Positions 12,011 to 23,674 of a stretch of DNA of 64,000 nt are shown piece by piece. Source of the DNA: Gadus chalcogrammus (Eukaryota > Chordata > Actinopteri > Gadiformes > Gadidae); contig NC_079419.1 of NCBI RefSeq assembly GCF_026213295.1, forward strand, positions 8,103,752 through 8,167,751, given 5' to 3'. Position 1 is the first letter of the stretch. Each line of letters begins with the position of its first letter. The position numbers and the translations under genes are program-made. A model generated the notes under the pieces. It was not told the DNA's origin, did not search any database, and was given only the letters and a program-made list of their open reading frames with translations.

Positions 12011-15000
12011 CTAAGCCCTGGAAGCAGAAAGATTTTAGACTAGGGTTACACACAGAAAATTCAGACAAGCACACGCAAACACTGCCTTCGACTCATTGTA
12101 TAAATAATGATGTTTTTCTTGATTAGTCTGTGAACATGATTTCTTCCTGATCAAATATCTAAACATAAGGCAAAAGCTCTGGGATCGATTATTTTCTGTT
12201 TATTTCTTAACGTGAGAAGAGAGGAAAGGCAATCCTCCGCTCATACGTTACCTCGCTACTCGACAGTTCCTCGTCTGTACGTAAACTCCAGTGTACGTGA
12301 TGTCGCACCGCACAATGTTGTTGGTGAAGTCTGACTCCAGAACATGGAAACTTGGATTGACGGTGACCTAATAGGAAAAGTACAAAGAGAAAGTGAGATC
12401 ACCTTGACATGAGTATCTTCACTTTACCGAATCCTGATGAAAAGCTTGGTTTTTAAAATAAAACACGACCTTCAGCAGATAATTTCCTGGAGGTACATCA
12501 GTGATGTCGATCCACTGGCAATCAATGTTGGCAGCATAGGTGTCATGGCAACCTGGACTCAGTCCCTATCCGAAAACACAACACAGCAGTGAGCTCTCAA
12601 TGTGCTGCTGCAGCTGAAACAGGGCTGATCAAAGAAGGATTACATAGCCCTGTCTTGGTCAAATAACACATTTGTAATTGTATTTCCTATACATGTTGAC
12701 GTCTCCAAAGCACAAGATATTTGCCAATAAGCAAACAAAGCACATTATTGCCTGTGGCTTGGCCTAATCATGATTTAATGCTATTTATACAGTTTTTCAC
12801 TCGCTCTGAATCCAATCGAATCTCTTCATCATTCTGACACACTCCATTACAATGGCTCTCTTTGAGATGGGCTGTAACAAGTTCCTAAATTTATACTCAA
12901 GTTAACACAGTCTTGTAGGGCCAGTGGTGAATATCCCAACAGCCAATCAAAGACCAGATAGTTAATATTATTAGTTTGTTCACATCAGTTTGTTTGAGCT
13001 CAGCGTTGTGCCCTACCTGTGTGTGAGACGTACAGGCGTAGCGGCGTCTGAAGCCGGCCTCACACCCCGTGTCCTCCAGGCAGAAGCTGGCCTTGTGTCC
13101 CTCGGCCACCTTGCGCCCCGTGGAGACGTCCAGCAGGTCGTAATTACTGAAGGCGTCCATGCTGTGGAAGTGCCTGACGGAACAGATGGAACAGGGTCAA
13201 GTATAACGTATTGATTTGACCATCGGGAAACGAAAGAAGGGAATATATAATAAGATAGTGGATGATAAATAGATTAAAGTGGAATTAGAAATACTTAATA
13301 AATAATAGATAAGCATGCATTAAAAAATAATACCGTCAAATATTGGATATTTAATATTGATTCGAAAACTGGGAATCCGAATAGGGTATATATAATAGAT
13401 TAAATGGGGTAATGAATGAGGACCAGAATAGAAGAAAAACAGAAATAGGTGTAATTAATGCTAGCTATATTCTCACAAAGTGTTCAAGAAGGCCTAAAAA
13501 TCTCCATCGGGAGTCTCCATGGTTCTAAAAGCTCCACGCCGCGGTGGGCCGCCAACGCTCCGGTCAGACACATTCAGAGGCGGTGTGCAGGGTGAGGAGT
13601 GGTCCCAGTGGAGGTGGGGTGGGGGACTCACTGGTGACAGCTGTGCCACTCCCACTGATGCCTGGGGCGGACCGGCAGGAAGTCGGCCGTCCCCTGGTTC
13701 TTCACCTTCTGGGGGAAGCGCAGCAGTACCCTGTAGTCGATGTCCTGTACCCCGGGCCCGTACGCCGACCTAAGGGGGGAGAGCCAGGGAGACAGGGCCG
13801 CCAGGTGAGGCGGTGCTGGAAGGTTCCAGCGCCTCGCTGCACGGCAGGTCTGCCTTCCCTTGGCTGGACTGATGGATGGCTGATTGGCTTGCTGGCTGGC
13901 AGGCTGAGCGGAGGAATGGCTGACTATGGCTCTCCCAAAACGAAAGGTTTTAGGCTGCTAAATGCTTTTTAAGGGGGGGCGGGAACCGAATCCAGGAGCG
14001 TTTATGTGTTGGCGGGACACTGTGTCGGAGGATCATTGCTCTGAAATTCAATCAAACAGCGGTCCTAATTCTATCACCAGATGTGGGCCGGGCGAAAGCA
14101 GCAATAAGACTGTAAAATAGAGCTTTAACAGTCAAATACAGTGCTAACAGTCAAATGCAGCACTGACAGTCAAATACAGTACTAATCGTAAAATGCAGCA
14201 ATAACAGTCAAAGCAGCAATAGCACAGTCAAATGCAGCACCAACAGTTATATGCCATCACAGTCAAATACAGCACTTACAGTCAAATACAGCACTTACAG
14301 TCAAATACAGCACTAACAGAGTCGAATTAACCACTCCCAGGCAAATGCAGGACCTCAACATTCATAAATAGCAGCAACCCTATTCAGAGTTGGCCTAAAC
14401 CCGAACAATCCATACATTACAAAACAGCACTGTGAGCCGCTGAATGTGTATGTGTGTGCGTAATGCATACGTTTGCATCTGGTTCACGTGTTTACGTCTG
14501 TCCATGTGTCCGAGGCCATTTGGCACCGGGTATTACCTGGCTAGACAGTTCTCCTCGGCTGCACACCTCAAGGCGTACATCTGCATGCGCTGGATGTATG
14601 TGCCAGCCTGGATGGCGTAGGGGTCTGGAACCAGGTCGGGGAGCCCTGCGAGGGAGCAGAGGACAGTGGCACAAAAAGCATGTTTTTTTCTTTCTTTTTT
14701 CGCTCCGGTTCTTTGCTAAGGCGTTGTTCATTGTTGACAGCAGTCCAGTAAAGCAGACCAAACAGGCAGTCCTGGCAGAGAGGGAGTCGATGGAACTTCA
14801 GAGTCAGTGTTTATGTCTGTGTTGGCACTTGGCAGCAGCACGCAGCTGTATTACATTCCTCACATGACACTTTATGATCCGCGGCCCAGAATGAACCATT
14901 TTCCCACTATATATATTTCATTTCTTTGCTTTACTTTGCAAATTGACTCATTATTTCCAGACGGGCGATTAAACATTGAATCCTGAAAACTGTACTCGAT

Positions 15001-16072
15001 GATCTTTTGCGCGTACATGGAATCCAATTCATATGCGCCTTCCTTTCTTTCACAATATCATCACTCATATTATATAATACGTTATACATTCTAATTTGGG
15101 CATTTTGAATTGTGATATATTAGTATGCAATTAATCGGTAGTTAGCTGTATAGAAAGTGCAATTCACTTACCATTTTGGAAATATCTGGTGCCATAACCG
15201 GTGCCAGGGGGCACACGGACCACGGGCCGTCCTTGGGGGGGATACATATTGTACAAAACCGAATTCCGGTGGTTCTTGAACGGGTTCCGGGGGTCATCGT
15301 TAGACATGGCGTCTCCGTTAGTTTCAGCTCCGTTTGTTTCCACGCCGTTTGCGTTGTTAGAGGCCGCCTGGTTCGGCGCGGGTACCGCGGGTACCACGTA
15401 CCCTGAATGAGAGGGCGGCGCCGCAGGTGCAACGTGCCTGGAGATTGACAGCGCGCCGTGAGGCACCGAACCGGGCCCCGGTTGGCTGTTTCTATTCTGT
15501 GCGGTGGCATCCTGGCCAACACGTGCCCCGTTACTCCTGGGCACTACTACATCGCTTCCCGGTGACCCAGGAGGGGTCCCCGGTAACGTCGCCAACTCCG
15601 TGGCGACGCGCCGCGCGCTGGCAGTGCCCAAGGCGCCCTGTCGCTGGAAATTAACCACCTGCGGGGGTCTCAACTCAGACGGGCGCACGTTAACGTGCAC
15701 GAGCGGCCTGGTGCTGTCTTGCCCAATAGATACAGGTCCTTGGTCAACTACCCTATCATTTACACGATCAAGCTGGGGACGTGTCGGCCCGCTGTAGTGC
15801 CCCCCTCTCCTCTGCGACGCCCCGTCCCGTGCGTTGAATACTTCTCTCCAGCTGCTGCCGCTCATATAGTTCCTCGAGAAGGTCCTCGGCCGGCCCGCCA
15901 CCACTGGGGACTGGTACTCCGAGCCAGTGCTCATCAGACTGAACACCTGGCCATTGTTCTCCCACTGGATGCGCTGCCGCCAGGGGCCGCCCCGCGGGGG
16001 GACCAGCTGCCCCGTGAGGAGAGGGGCCAGTCCCTGGAGGATGTAGAGAGAGAACACGGACCACTTTGCCAT
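12011..16072 (-). CDS. Lysyl oxidase family protein (LOX/LOXL1/LOXL5 class, probable loxl5)
   Basis: Exons (minus order): 16072-15172, 14645-14537, 13769-13632, 13173-13017, 12565-12470, 12367-12252, 12017-12011. All phases agree, giving 507 aa; reading through the last donor instead stops at 12248 (506 aa). This copper amine oxidase oxidises lysines of collagen and elastin in the extracellular matrix. Residues 1-21 are a signal peptide. The propeptide holds [16 protein letters not shown], shared with LOX, and SNDDPRNPF, aligning with the BMP1 cleavage region. No SRCR domains. The catalytic domain shows the copper site [14 protein letters not shown], the LTQ lysine in [16 protein letters not shown], the LTQ tyrosine in [17 protein letters not shown], and [12 protein letters not shown]. 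The usual HQHYHS is HQHFHS here. The C-terminus NCRVAR(A) differs from LOX (TISPY) and LOXL1 (KIVQS), and the 19p13-like neighbours argue against either, so LOXL5 is favoured by inference. Confidence 0.92.
14127..14322. repeat. Minisatellite, about 18-19-bp unit, in lysyl oxidase intron 2
   Basis: About ten diverged copies of a unit like ACAGTCAAATACAGCACTA lie between exons 14537-14645 and 13632-13769. The last three copies are nearly identical and the earlier ones have drifted in sequence and length. Confidence 0.9.
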
Positions 16073-17764
16073 GGTTAACTACAGATCTTCAGTGGAATCC
16101 CCAAAAGTCACAGAGGTTGTTGTCGTTGCGGTTGCGTGTGGTGTTCAGTTGGAGAATAACGTAACCAAAAGACATAGAGTTATCCGGTCCAAATGACCGT
16201 CCTCAGACCGGCTCAGAATTAGAAAGGGAAAGAGGAGGGTTGGGTTTTTCAGGTCGTTTATCTAATTCGGCCGGTTTAGCCTCCTTACGCAAGCACAGAA
16301 AGTTCAACCTGCAAACGGAATGGATTAACCCATTCCGACCCTGGACGGGGCGGACCAGGTTTCACCCATGATGTTTGGAAAGCAAACTTTACGCACGGGT
16401 GTGAACTGACGTCTGGTGGGTCGGGTTCAGCTATACGCTCTCTAAGTATCCATGGTGACTTTGCGACCCATCCGCCCTCAAAGCATACTTTCCGATGAAT
16501 GGTAATTTCGTATTATTCTTTTTCATAATTTGACTGATGGATATGAACAAAACTATGCCTGATATAGGCTATCATGCAAAGATATCAACACCAAATGTGC
16601 CCTGTATAATTATTATAAAGGATTAGACTCTCTCATCATAGTTATCCGTGAATTATCGATATATTGGCAAACAACGCTGAAAGGATTTGTGCCCAATAAG
16701 AAGCACTGGGATTTAAACTATTACCACAAGGTGGCGCTGTCTACCAATACAAATGCAGCAAACTAGGAACACTGATAATCTGCTTTTTCTCTTCGACTCT
16801 TCTTCTCATTAAAATGAGACACAGTTTTTTTCCGGATCTATTTGTCCATTCATTGCTCATTCAGTCATTATTTTTCGCCCCAAAGTAGTTTAAATCCCAC
16901 ATGCACACCTTTTCACTGCATAACAACTTCCATATGCGTACAAATGAGGCTGATTGACTTGATCTATAAATGAAGTCCCTCAATCTTAATTGGCTTAACA
17001 CCATGACAAACATTCTGAAACATCAATTAACATCCACATTTGCCTCAAACAATGTTAGGCTTACAGCCTATGTAAATAGTTGTGAAATAATGGTCTTGTT
17101 GTTCTTTTAATTGTTTGTTAATCTGCCACTGGTGGATTTGAATCAATTTTATTGGCATAATTATCCCTCCCTGCTATTTTATAGTTCACCAAAAAACCCT
17201 GCAACAACTTGAGTCTCACATGCCAGATGCCACCATACGACACTAACAGTGCAAGCAGGCCAATGGCAACCAAGCGCGCAGTCCTTCCTCCCTCACTTTA
17301 AAAGCCACCAGCCGCCACTGATATATGTGTGTATATATATAGGCCTATTCTTTTGAGTATTCAGGTGCTTTAGATGCTTTCACTCAACTTTCCACTCACT
17401 TAACTACCTTGGGAGATTATTTTAAATAAGGAACAAGCATTAAAATACATTTAAAAAGACCGAAATAGAAGCTTGGCACTGTCAAAAAACAAAAACGGCA
17501 CTGTCTAAACATATGCTCCCAAACACATGCTACATTGTACTTGTGAACATGTCCACTTTCACTTCCGCAATCAATAATTGACCACTAATGGCCTAGTTTG
17601 AGCTACATTCTAAACAGTGTGTGCTTGTGCTCTCTTTCGATGTGGTTTATTGGGCCTGTCTCGAGAGACCACCATGGTGTACCTTAGTTTGGCCAAATAG
17701 AGCTTATGTAGCCCACACGCGTCTCGTGGCTATAATTAGAACTGAAACTCGAGACTGCCCCGAA

Positions 17765-17870
17765 GGGCGGGACCTCCCCGGCTTGGTCCGCCAGGCTTAT
17801 AAGAGCGCGGGATCCTTGGGACTGGTTTGGCACAAGACTTTCCGACCAGGACACATACAAAATTTAGCCA
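17765..17870 (+). promoter_or_regulatory. Putative orphan promoter with first exon and splice donor
   Basis: In order: a GC-box-like GGGCGGG (17765-17771), a TATA-like CTTATAAG (17796-17803), a short stretch where a transcript could start, and a strong donor GCCA|GTAAGTAT at 17871. No plus-strand coding gene follows within the next 20 kb, so this could start a noncoding RNA or be chance. Confidence 0.3.
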
Positions 17871-19609
17871 GTAAGTATTAACGATAAATTGAGTCTTTAA
17901 TTGTGTGTCTAAGGTGAAAATATACGTAAACAAATCACAACAAGTTCTACCACAAAATTTTGTGTGTGTGTTTATCATGTTGTAAGTTAGCGTTGTTTGA
18001 AAATAAAACTGAACACAATATAACTGTATGGTTGTTTTCATGGAGAACGTATATGACTTCCCCGTTTGGTACGACCGAACAATGAGACTAATTATTGTAC
18101 GCTTTGAATATATCTTATCCCATAAAGGTATCCAGGGCATCTCAGTGCGATCTCAGTGCTTCTTGTGCGATTTAAGGAAGATGATGGTCTAAAATGGGTT
18201 ATCGACCAGAAACCACAAGGACTACTATACCTGTTGTCTTTCTCTGAGGCCCCACACATCCATTCAGAGGAATATGCAACTAAATGATAAAGCCCGATGA
18301 TAAACTACTGATCATGGGGAGACACAGGTGAGATCTAATAAAAGTGTGTACATTGTAGCGAACCGTAGAAGAACATGTTATATTGGTTCAAAGTGTCATT
18401 CTCCACGGCGCGAGCTATTGGTAACGTTTCAACAAGTGGACGAAACCATCCAATAGACTCCTTGGCGCATCTTCCAATTGTGCACTTAATGTAATGTGGT
18501 TTCTGAATGGGGTTGACTGTAGTTCACTGGAGTTAATAGATTTTAAGGTTATACAAAAATGAGTTCGTGTTTGTAAATTCTAACCATCTAGTCCTATTAA
18601 CCTTCTATGATCCAATGTGAATTTAACTGATAATTGTATAGACCTACATCGAATATGGAAGGTGCGATTTGATTATACATCGTTAAAATCAAGGTGGCCA
18701 AACTCACTTAAAAAAATGGAAATGGTTCTAAATTTAGCGTGGAGCTTCTTAATGCTTGCCACATATCGGTCTCCCCCTACACGTGACATATTATGAAAAG
18801 TAGCCGGACAAAACTCCATAGATGTTTATTTAAGACAAACCCATGACAGATTGAAAGTGTCACATGTTTGAAAGACTTTCCTTAACTAGAATTGTGCTTG
18901 ATTCCAAAAAATAGCATACACAAAAACGTGTCGCACTTTAATTCACTAAATGGTTTCAGAAATGGCTGCATTTTATTTGTTTGATATATCTCCATATCTA
19001 GCGAGTGAATGGCAATAAAGAGATCTAAAGATTGTGTGCTTCAAATACATGTTCTTTGCTCTTTATATCATTATGCTTCAAGGCTTCAATAAACTATTGC
19101 CCATTCAATTCTGAGTTGAAAGCAATGCTGGTTGACACAGAGGGTTGTCTTGACCCCCCTTTGCTTCCTTCTGCCCTGAACTTGTTGTATCTGGTTCTGA
19201 GTTGCCCCTGCTCTTATTTCACATTTGAGGTCTCAGGGACTTTCTGTCGGGGGCAAAAGGTACACCTTTTGAACCTAGCAACGGCACATGTACCACTTGT
19301 CATAGGAGCGAGGTCATGAGTACTAGTTTCACATGGGAGGGCACAGGGGGGGGGGGGGGGGGGGGGGGGATCAGCGCCACCCTCTGACTCCCAGTCTCCA
19401 TGACCATATTTGGAAGTGCCCGGCTTATCTTTTTTTTTTTGGCACTGCTGCCCTCGTATCCACGACAGCGGCTGACGCAGGAGCACATGTCTGATTCTGC
19501 CCCTTGGTGGCAGGTGATAGTGGCCCCCTGAGTCAGACCAGGGAGCAGCGGTGAGGGGCTGTCCATACAATAGTTAAATATACCCCCCTGACACCCCAAA
19601 CACGCGCTC

Positions 19610-19620
19610 TATATATAAAG
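19610..19620 (+). promoter_or_regulatory. TATA-like element without an assigned gene
   Basis: TATATATAAAG lies in a locally GC-richer stretch. The downstream open frame (ATG at 19681, about 80 codons) is proline-rich and not recognised. Could be chance. Confidence 0.22.
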
Positions 19621-20146
19621 CCACGGGCCTCAGCGTTCCTCTGCGTCGGGGCAACCGGAGACACGCACGGACCCCAAGATATGCATCACAAGACTATCAA
19701 CGCACCAGCGCCCAGCCCTCTCCTCTCCCCTCCGCTCCCTCCCCGCCGCTCCCTCCCCTGGCACCCTCCACAGACACCCAGCCCCAACCCTATCCACACG
19801 TCTCGGTCGACCCCAATCTGTCTCGGTGCTAGTGCTCGGTTTGTGGCGGGATGGGCACCTGAACATATAGGTTTGTGCAAGGCGAGACGGGTGCTTCATG
19901 ACCGATCGTTTTCGACATGTTGACAGGACATTTGAAAATGACAGCTGCGATCTAAACATTTTGTAATCTGAAGCACTCACCGCCTTGATTCTTTGAGTTC
20001 ATGTGAACATATTTTTGGTTAACATGCTGTAGAGGAGTTTCCGTGTTTCCTAATCTTACTTAGCTGTGAAATAGGACGTTTCCTTCTTCTTATTGAATCA
20101 TTGCATTTCCAGGGGTTTTGATATTGAATCTTGAATTCACAGATCT

Positions 20147-20293
20147 ATTACTTCTATTCGTACTCATGCTTCCAAGCTTCCAAAGCCTTAAGGCTGAGAT
20201 AATCTTTGAGATATCGTTATGGTTGGTTGGACTACCCCACTGAAAAAGCCTCAGATCATTCAAGTGATGAAGCAATTTCTTCAATTACATGAC
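20147..20293 (+). repeat. Diverged direct duplicate, copy A
   Basis: Matches 20740-20900 over about 145 bp. Shared blocks include CATTCGTACTCATGCTT-like sequence, AAGCTTCCAAAG, TTATGGTTGGTTGGAC and AAGTGATGAAGCAATTTCTTC. Copy A lacks a block of about 13 bp present in copy B, and the corresponding reading frame contains stops. Confidence 0.85.
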
Positions 20294-20627
20294 CCATGTT
20301 TTTATATTGAAATCCAAATAAAGCTTTTTGGTGGTGTATGTGTCCTCATTTCTCGGCACATACCCTTAGCGGGGTAAAGGTAAAGGTAACTAGCTAAAGG
20401 TAACTAGAACTAGAATGGTCAGACTTTATGGGGGGGGACACACCAGGCACTCTTTTACACTAATAGGGCTGACGTTGTGTGTTGTTTCGCTCAGTAGGCT
20501 ATTTGTTTCAGGTCGTGCATAACATTGTAAGGTGAGGACAGTCAGGGCATGCTAGGTTATCGTCATCAGGGTGTGCCCTGAGGAGGGGAGTTCAGGCCAT
20601 GTGCGTCGGAAAGTATCTCCGACGCTA

Positions 20628-20963
20628 ATGTGTAAACCCCATTACTTCCCGGGCGGGTTTGCTGCTATCGATATGAACGCGGCGCCAGCAACAGGTCCCG
20701 AGGTCTCTACAGGAGACCGTGTAGTTGATGTGTCAATGAACTATCACTTCCATTCGTACTCATGCTTTCAAGCTTCCAAAGGCTTTAGGATGAGATCATC
20801 TTTGAGATATAATTATGGTTGGTTGGACGACCACACTAAAAAAGCTTCATATAATTTAAGTGATGAAGCAATTTCTTCCACTTTATGGAAATTACATGAC
20901 CTTATTTACAGCATTAAAAAGACAAAGTGCAACAAAATTATTGATGGCTTCTATTTAAATTGA
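20628..20963 (+). CDS. Hypothetical ORF overlapping duplicate copy B
   Basis: The frame runs from ATG 20628 to a TGA at 20961-20963 (111 aa) and is open further upstream. No family is recognised. Residues from about 38 on (SMNYHFHSYSCFQASKGFR, YNYGWLDDHTKKASYNLSD) lie in the segment duplicated at 20147-20293. The translated alignment of the two copies keeps YSCFQASK, YGWLD and SDEAISS, and copy A has an in-frame stop. That pattern fits a decayed coding ancestor, such as part of a transposon or retrogene, but chance openness is possible. Lies 625 bp past the stop of the minus-strand nmrk gene and overlaps its likely 3'UTR boundary. Confidence 0.25.
   Translation: MCKPHYFPGGFAAIDMNAAPATGPEVSTGDRVVDVSMNYHFHSYSCFQASKGFRMRSSLRYNYGWLDDHTKKASYNLSDEAISSTLWKLHDLIYSIKKTKCNKIIDGFYLN
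20740..20900 (+). repeat. Diverged direct duplicate, copy B
   Basis: Partner of 20147-20293, spaced about 595 bp. Differs by scattered substitutions (roughly 12-15% by eye) and carries an extra CACTTTATGGAA-like block near its right end. Confidence 0.85.
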
Positions 20964-20972
20964 ATACATTGT

Positions 20973-20982
20973 TTTATTTATT
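20973..20982 (-). terminator. Candidate overlapping poly(A) signals for nmrk2
   Basis: Top-strand TTTATTTATT gives two overlapping AATAAA hexamers on the minus strand, about 610 bp beyond the nmrk stop. Confidence 0.4.
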
Positions 20983-21587
20983 GAAGAAACAGGTTAAAAA
21001 ACTACCAGTAGCTATTCATTCATTTTTGTTAATCTCAATACTAGTGGAAATAAAATTGATTTTTACTATTGTGTAACTATTGTGTGACTAAAGTCATGGT
21101 ATTCAAAAAATGCTGTTTTAATAATGTGCCGGAAGAAATGTTAATAAATGACTAGTAAGCCAGTCATTGCTGGCTCTGATAAATCTAGTTGTGAAAGCAT
21201 CCAGTTAAGCACCTTGCCTAACACAGGGTTGATAATGAAAACGTGACACCATGTGGGTTAGGTAGTCTCTTTTAAGTTGCATAACCATCCTTCCAAGAGT
21301 TGGTTTCATCTTTTTGTAAAAGGTTACAATATAAGTTTCTTCTGCATTCAGTTCTTAAGTTACAAGGTTTTTCTATTTACAGGTCAAGAGAGGAATAACA
21401 TTACATTGGCTCAAAGCCTTTCTTGGTGATGATATTATTCCACAGTATATTTACAAGTCTATACATAATCCCTTGGGGTCCAGGCTTCCTGCTGTGAGGG
21501 AAACAGAAAAAACAAAGTCAAAATCAAAATTACACTTTCATTCAACATATATATGTTGAATGACAACATATATAATATTCTTTTTAC

Positions 21588-23500
21588 CTATAAGCTGTTG
21601 AGCAGAGAGTTCTGAATGCTTTTGTACACCTGGTTGTAGATCTCCTCCTTGGTTTTCTTGCCATCAAGATACTCTGATTGGGGCAAAATAATCATTACTT
21701 TACTTTTGTTCATACGGGTGGAAAATCGATAGCTTATCTGTATAAACCTCAGAGCCATATTAGCGGTTGACCTTCATGACGTTGTACGACTTACCTATGG
21801 AATTGCAGTTGTTTTCCATCTCTTTCCTGTGTTTCACGTACATGGGCCACACATGGCCGTCGAACAGGCCAGGGGGGTCGGGGACTGTGTATGTTCTCGT
21901 ACTGTCGGGAGAAAGAAAAAAGATAAATTCACGTATTTAGCTTCAAGTGTGGAAGGCATCAGAAAGAAGCCATTTTGAGTCTGATCCAGGATCTTCGTCA
22001 TCTCCTCCTCCTCCTCACCTCCTTCTCTGCTTGCACTCCTCGTATGGAATGGAGATGAAGTAACTCTGGTCATAGAAGTCCAGGAGGGGCCTGAGAGAGC
22101 AAGGAGTTTCGGTTAGCTCAACCGTCTGCGGTTGAAACGTGCGCTCCTATAATGGCTGCTTGTGTAGGAATACAGTATGGCGTGTTAGCACGGGAACTCA
22201 CAGGTAGTTGTAGAGGAGGAAGCCCTCCACGATGAGGATGTGGATCCCCGTCGTCTCCGGGTCCGACGTCTCCGCTTCAACCGACAGGTTGACTCCATGG
22301 GAACGGGCAAACTTGACTGGGTTCTCCTGCCAGCCTTTGATAGTGTTTACCATGGCCTCCATGTCGAGGGCCGTGATGACTGAGGAGAGACAAGAGGAAC
22401 ATGTTTCAGAACACACCAGACTGGACAGCGCAGCAATGTGCTTCATGATCAAAGTGAATGACTCTGGTATTCACTGAACTGACACTAGAGAACGTCAGTC
22501 GATAAGTAGTAAAGTTATTTTGTAATTTTTTTTATGTGCAGGAAGATATTAATTATGGATTTCCGGCGTGAAAATCCATTCTTACCATCCCACTGTCTAA
22601 AGCCGTCCTCCCCGACTTCTATTTGATCGGGTTTCTGAAATAACAGTCACCAATAAAACATTGCTGAAACCTAGTAACCAATCGCAACTGATCATCACAC
22701 CTGGACACGACAAGTCAAGGACCCGTCTCCACCGAAAGTGGCCTGTTGCGGCCCGGGTCTTTGTTATTGTTATGTTCTGAAGTTATTATGAGCCTATCAA
22801 TAATTCGAGCGCAACTGTATCGGAAATTGGCAAGTCTATAACAAGATTGTATTGGTAGAGTAGGGCTTTAGGCTTACTTTTATTAATTGTTGTTTCTGTA
22901 TCAGTTTACAGACGCGCGCCTTTCAAATCGAGGACAGATATAGTAGGCCTAGCCCATGTAGGCAATCTCTATGTATCACGATAAGAGCAAAGTTGATGTA
23001 CCTAAAACAATAATACGATGTCAAACGAGTTGGCAACGATGTTACAAATAGATGTATGTGTGACTTCTGACTATTGACTTTGAGTGGGGACGCTGAACAT
23101 TTACGTTCGCTGTCCAGGAGACAATCAGCCGTATTACTAGGCTGCCAAGAATAGTGTGCTCATTCAAACAAATAATACCAATAGGCCAGTTTGCTGTTTG
23201 CTGGCATACAATTAGTTTTAGCATTTCATGAGAACTTGCGTCTAGTTCTAACGGGGGCTGTGTACTGGCTTACCTTGAAGAAGTCATCCTGGTGCACCAC
23301 ACAGCAGTTTGGTAGTGCCTTTATTAACCGGTTCGTCAACGTGGTTTTCCCACCGTTGGTGATGCTGAAATAAAAGTTTAAAAAAGGTCAGCTGATAAAG
23401 ATCACATTATTTAGATGTCTCTATTTTACAGACGCGTTGTACACATGGTTTAATTTAAGCTCATCGAGACTTACCCGCCGATGCCAATGATGAACTTCAT
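21588..23500 (-). CDS. nmrk2: Nicotinamide riboside kinase (NRK2-like)
   Basis: Seven exons (minus order): 23500-23475, 23364-23274, 22634-22586, 22379-22202, 22090-22019, 21901-21795, 21673-21588, giving 202 aa with all phases consistent. The enzyme phosphorylates nicotinamide riboside to NMN in the NAD+ salvage pathway. The Walker A P-loop is [17 protein letters not shown] (residues about 7-23), the conserved [10 protein letters not shown] follows, then [16 protein letters not shown], the core strand [15 protein letters not shown], the lid region [19 protein letters not shown], and [15 protein letters not shown]. Length fits NMRK1 (199) or NMRK2 (about 200-230). I favour NMRK2 because human NMRK2 adjoins ATCAY on 19p13.3, as here. 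A TATA box lies about 165 bp upstream of the ATG. NMRK2 is known as a muscle-enriched gene; nothing in the sequence proves that here. Confidence 0.94.
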
Positions 23501-23662
23501 GTTACTTCTGGTCTTCTTTAGAATTCAGTAGATAAAAGAAGGGAACCCGACTAAAACAAACAAACAATCCTTCAAAGCTTTTAAAAGTCTTTGACCTTCC
23601 TTAACTTCTCTGCCAAACGTTCCCCCCTTTTACTACTTCATTGATTCTCTATGGTGCTACTG

Positions 23663-23674
23663 TATTTATATATA
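23663..23674 (-). promoter_or_regulatory. TATA box of nmrk2
   Basis: The minus strand reads TATATATAAATA about 165 bp upstream of the start codon, implying a 5'UTR of roughly 130 nt. No other gene is nearby on this strand to claim it. Confidence 0.55.

Larger units (their letters stand above)
16073..20146. other. Intergenic stretch between the lysyl oxidase start and the 20-kb duplication
   Basis: No coding exon recognised. The proximal part should contain the lysyl oxidase promoter and 5'UTR, with no clear TATA box seen. It also contains two orphan TATA-like promoters on the plus strand (17.8 and 19.6 kb) and a poly-G run (19347-19369). Confidence 0.6.

Noticed and set aside
12011..16072. 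Naming the lysyl oxidase LOX or LOXL1
   Set aside because: The C-terminal tail matches neither, the LOXL1 proline-rich propeptide is missing, and the neighbours match 19p13 rather than 5q23 or 15q24.
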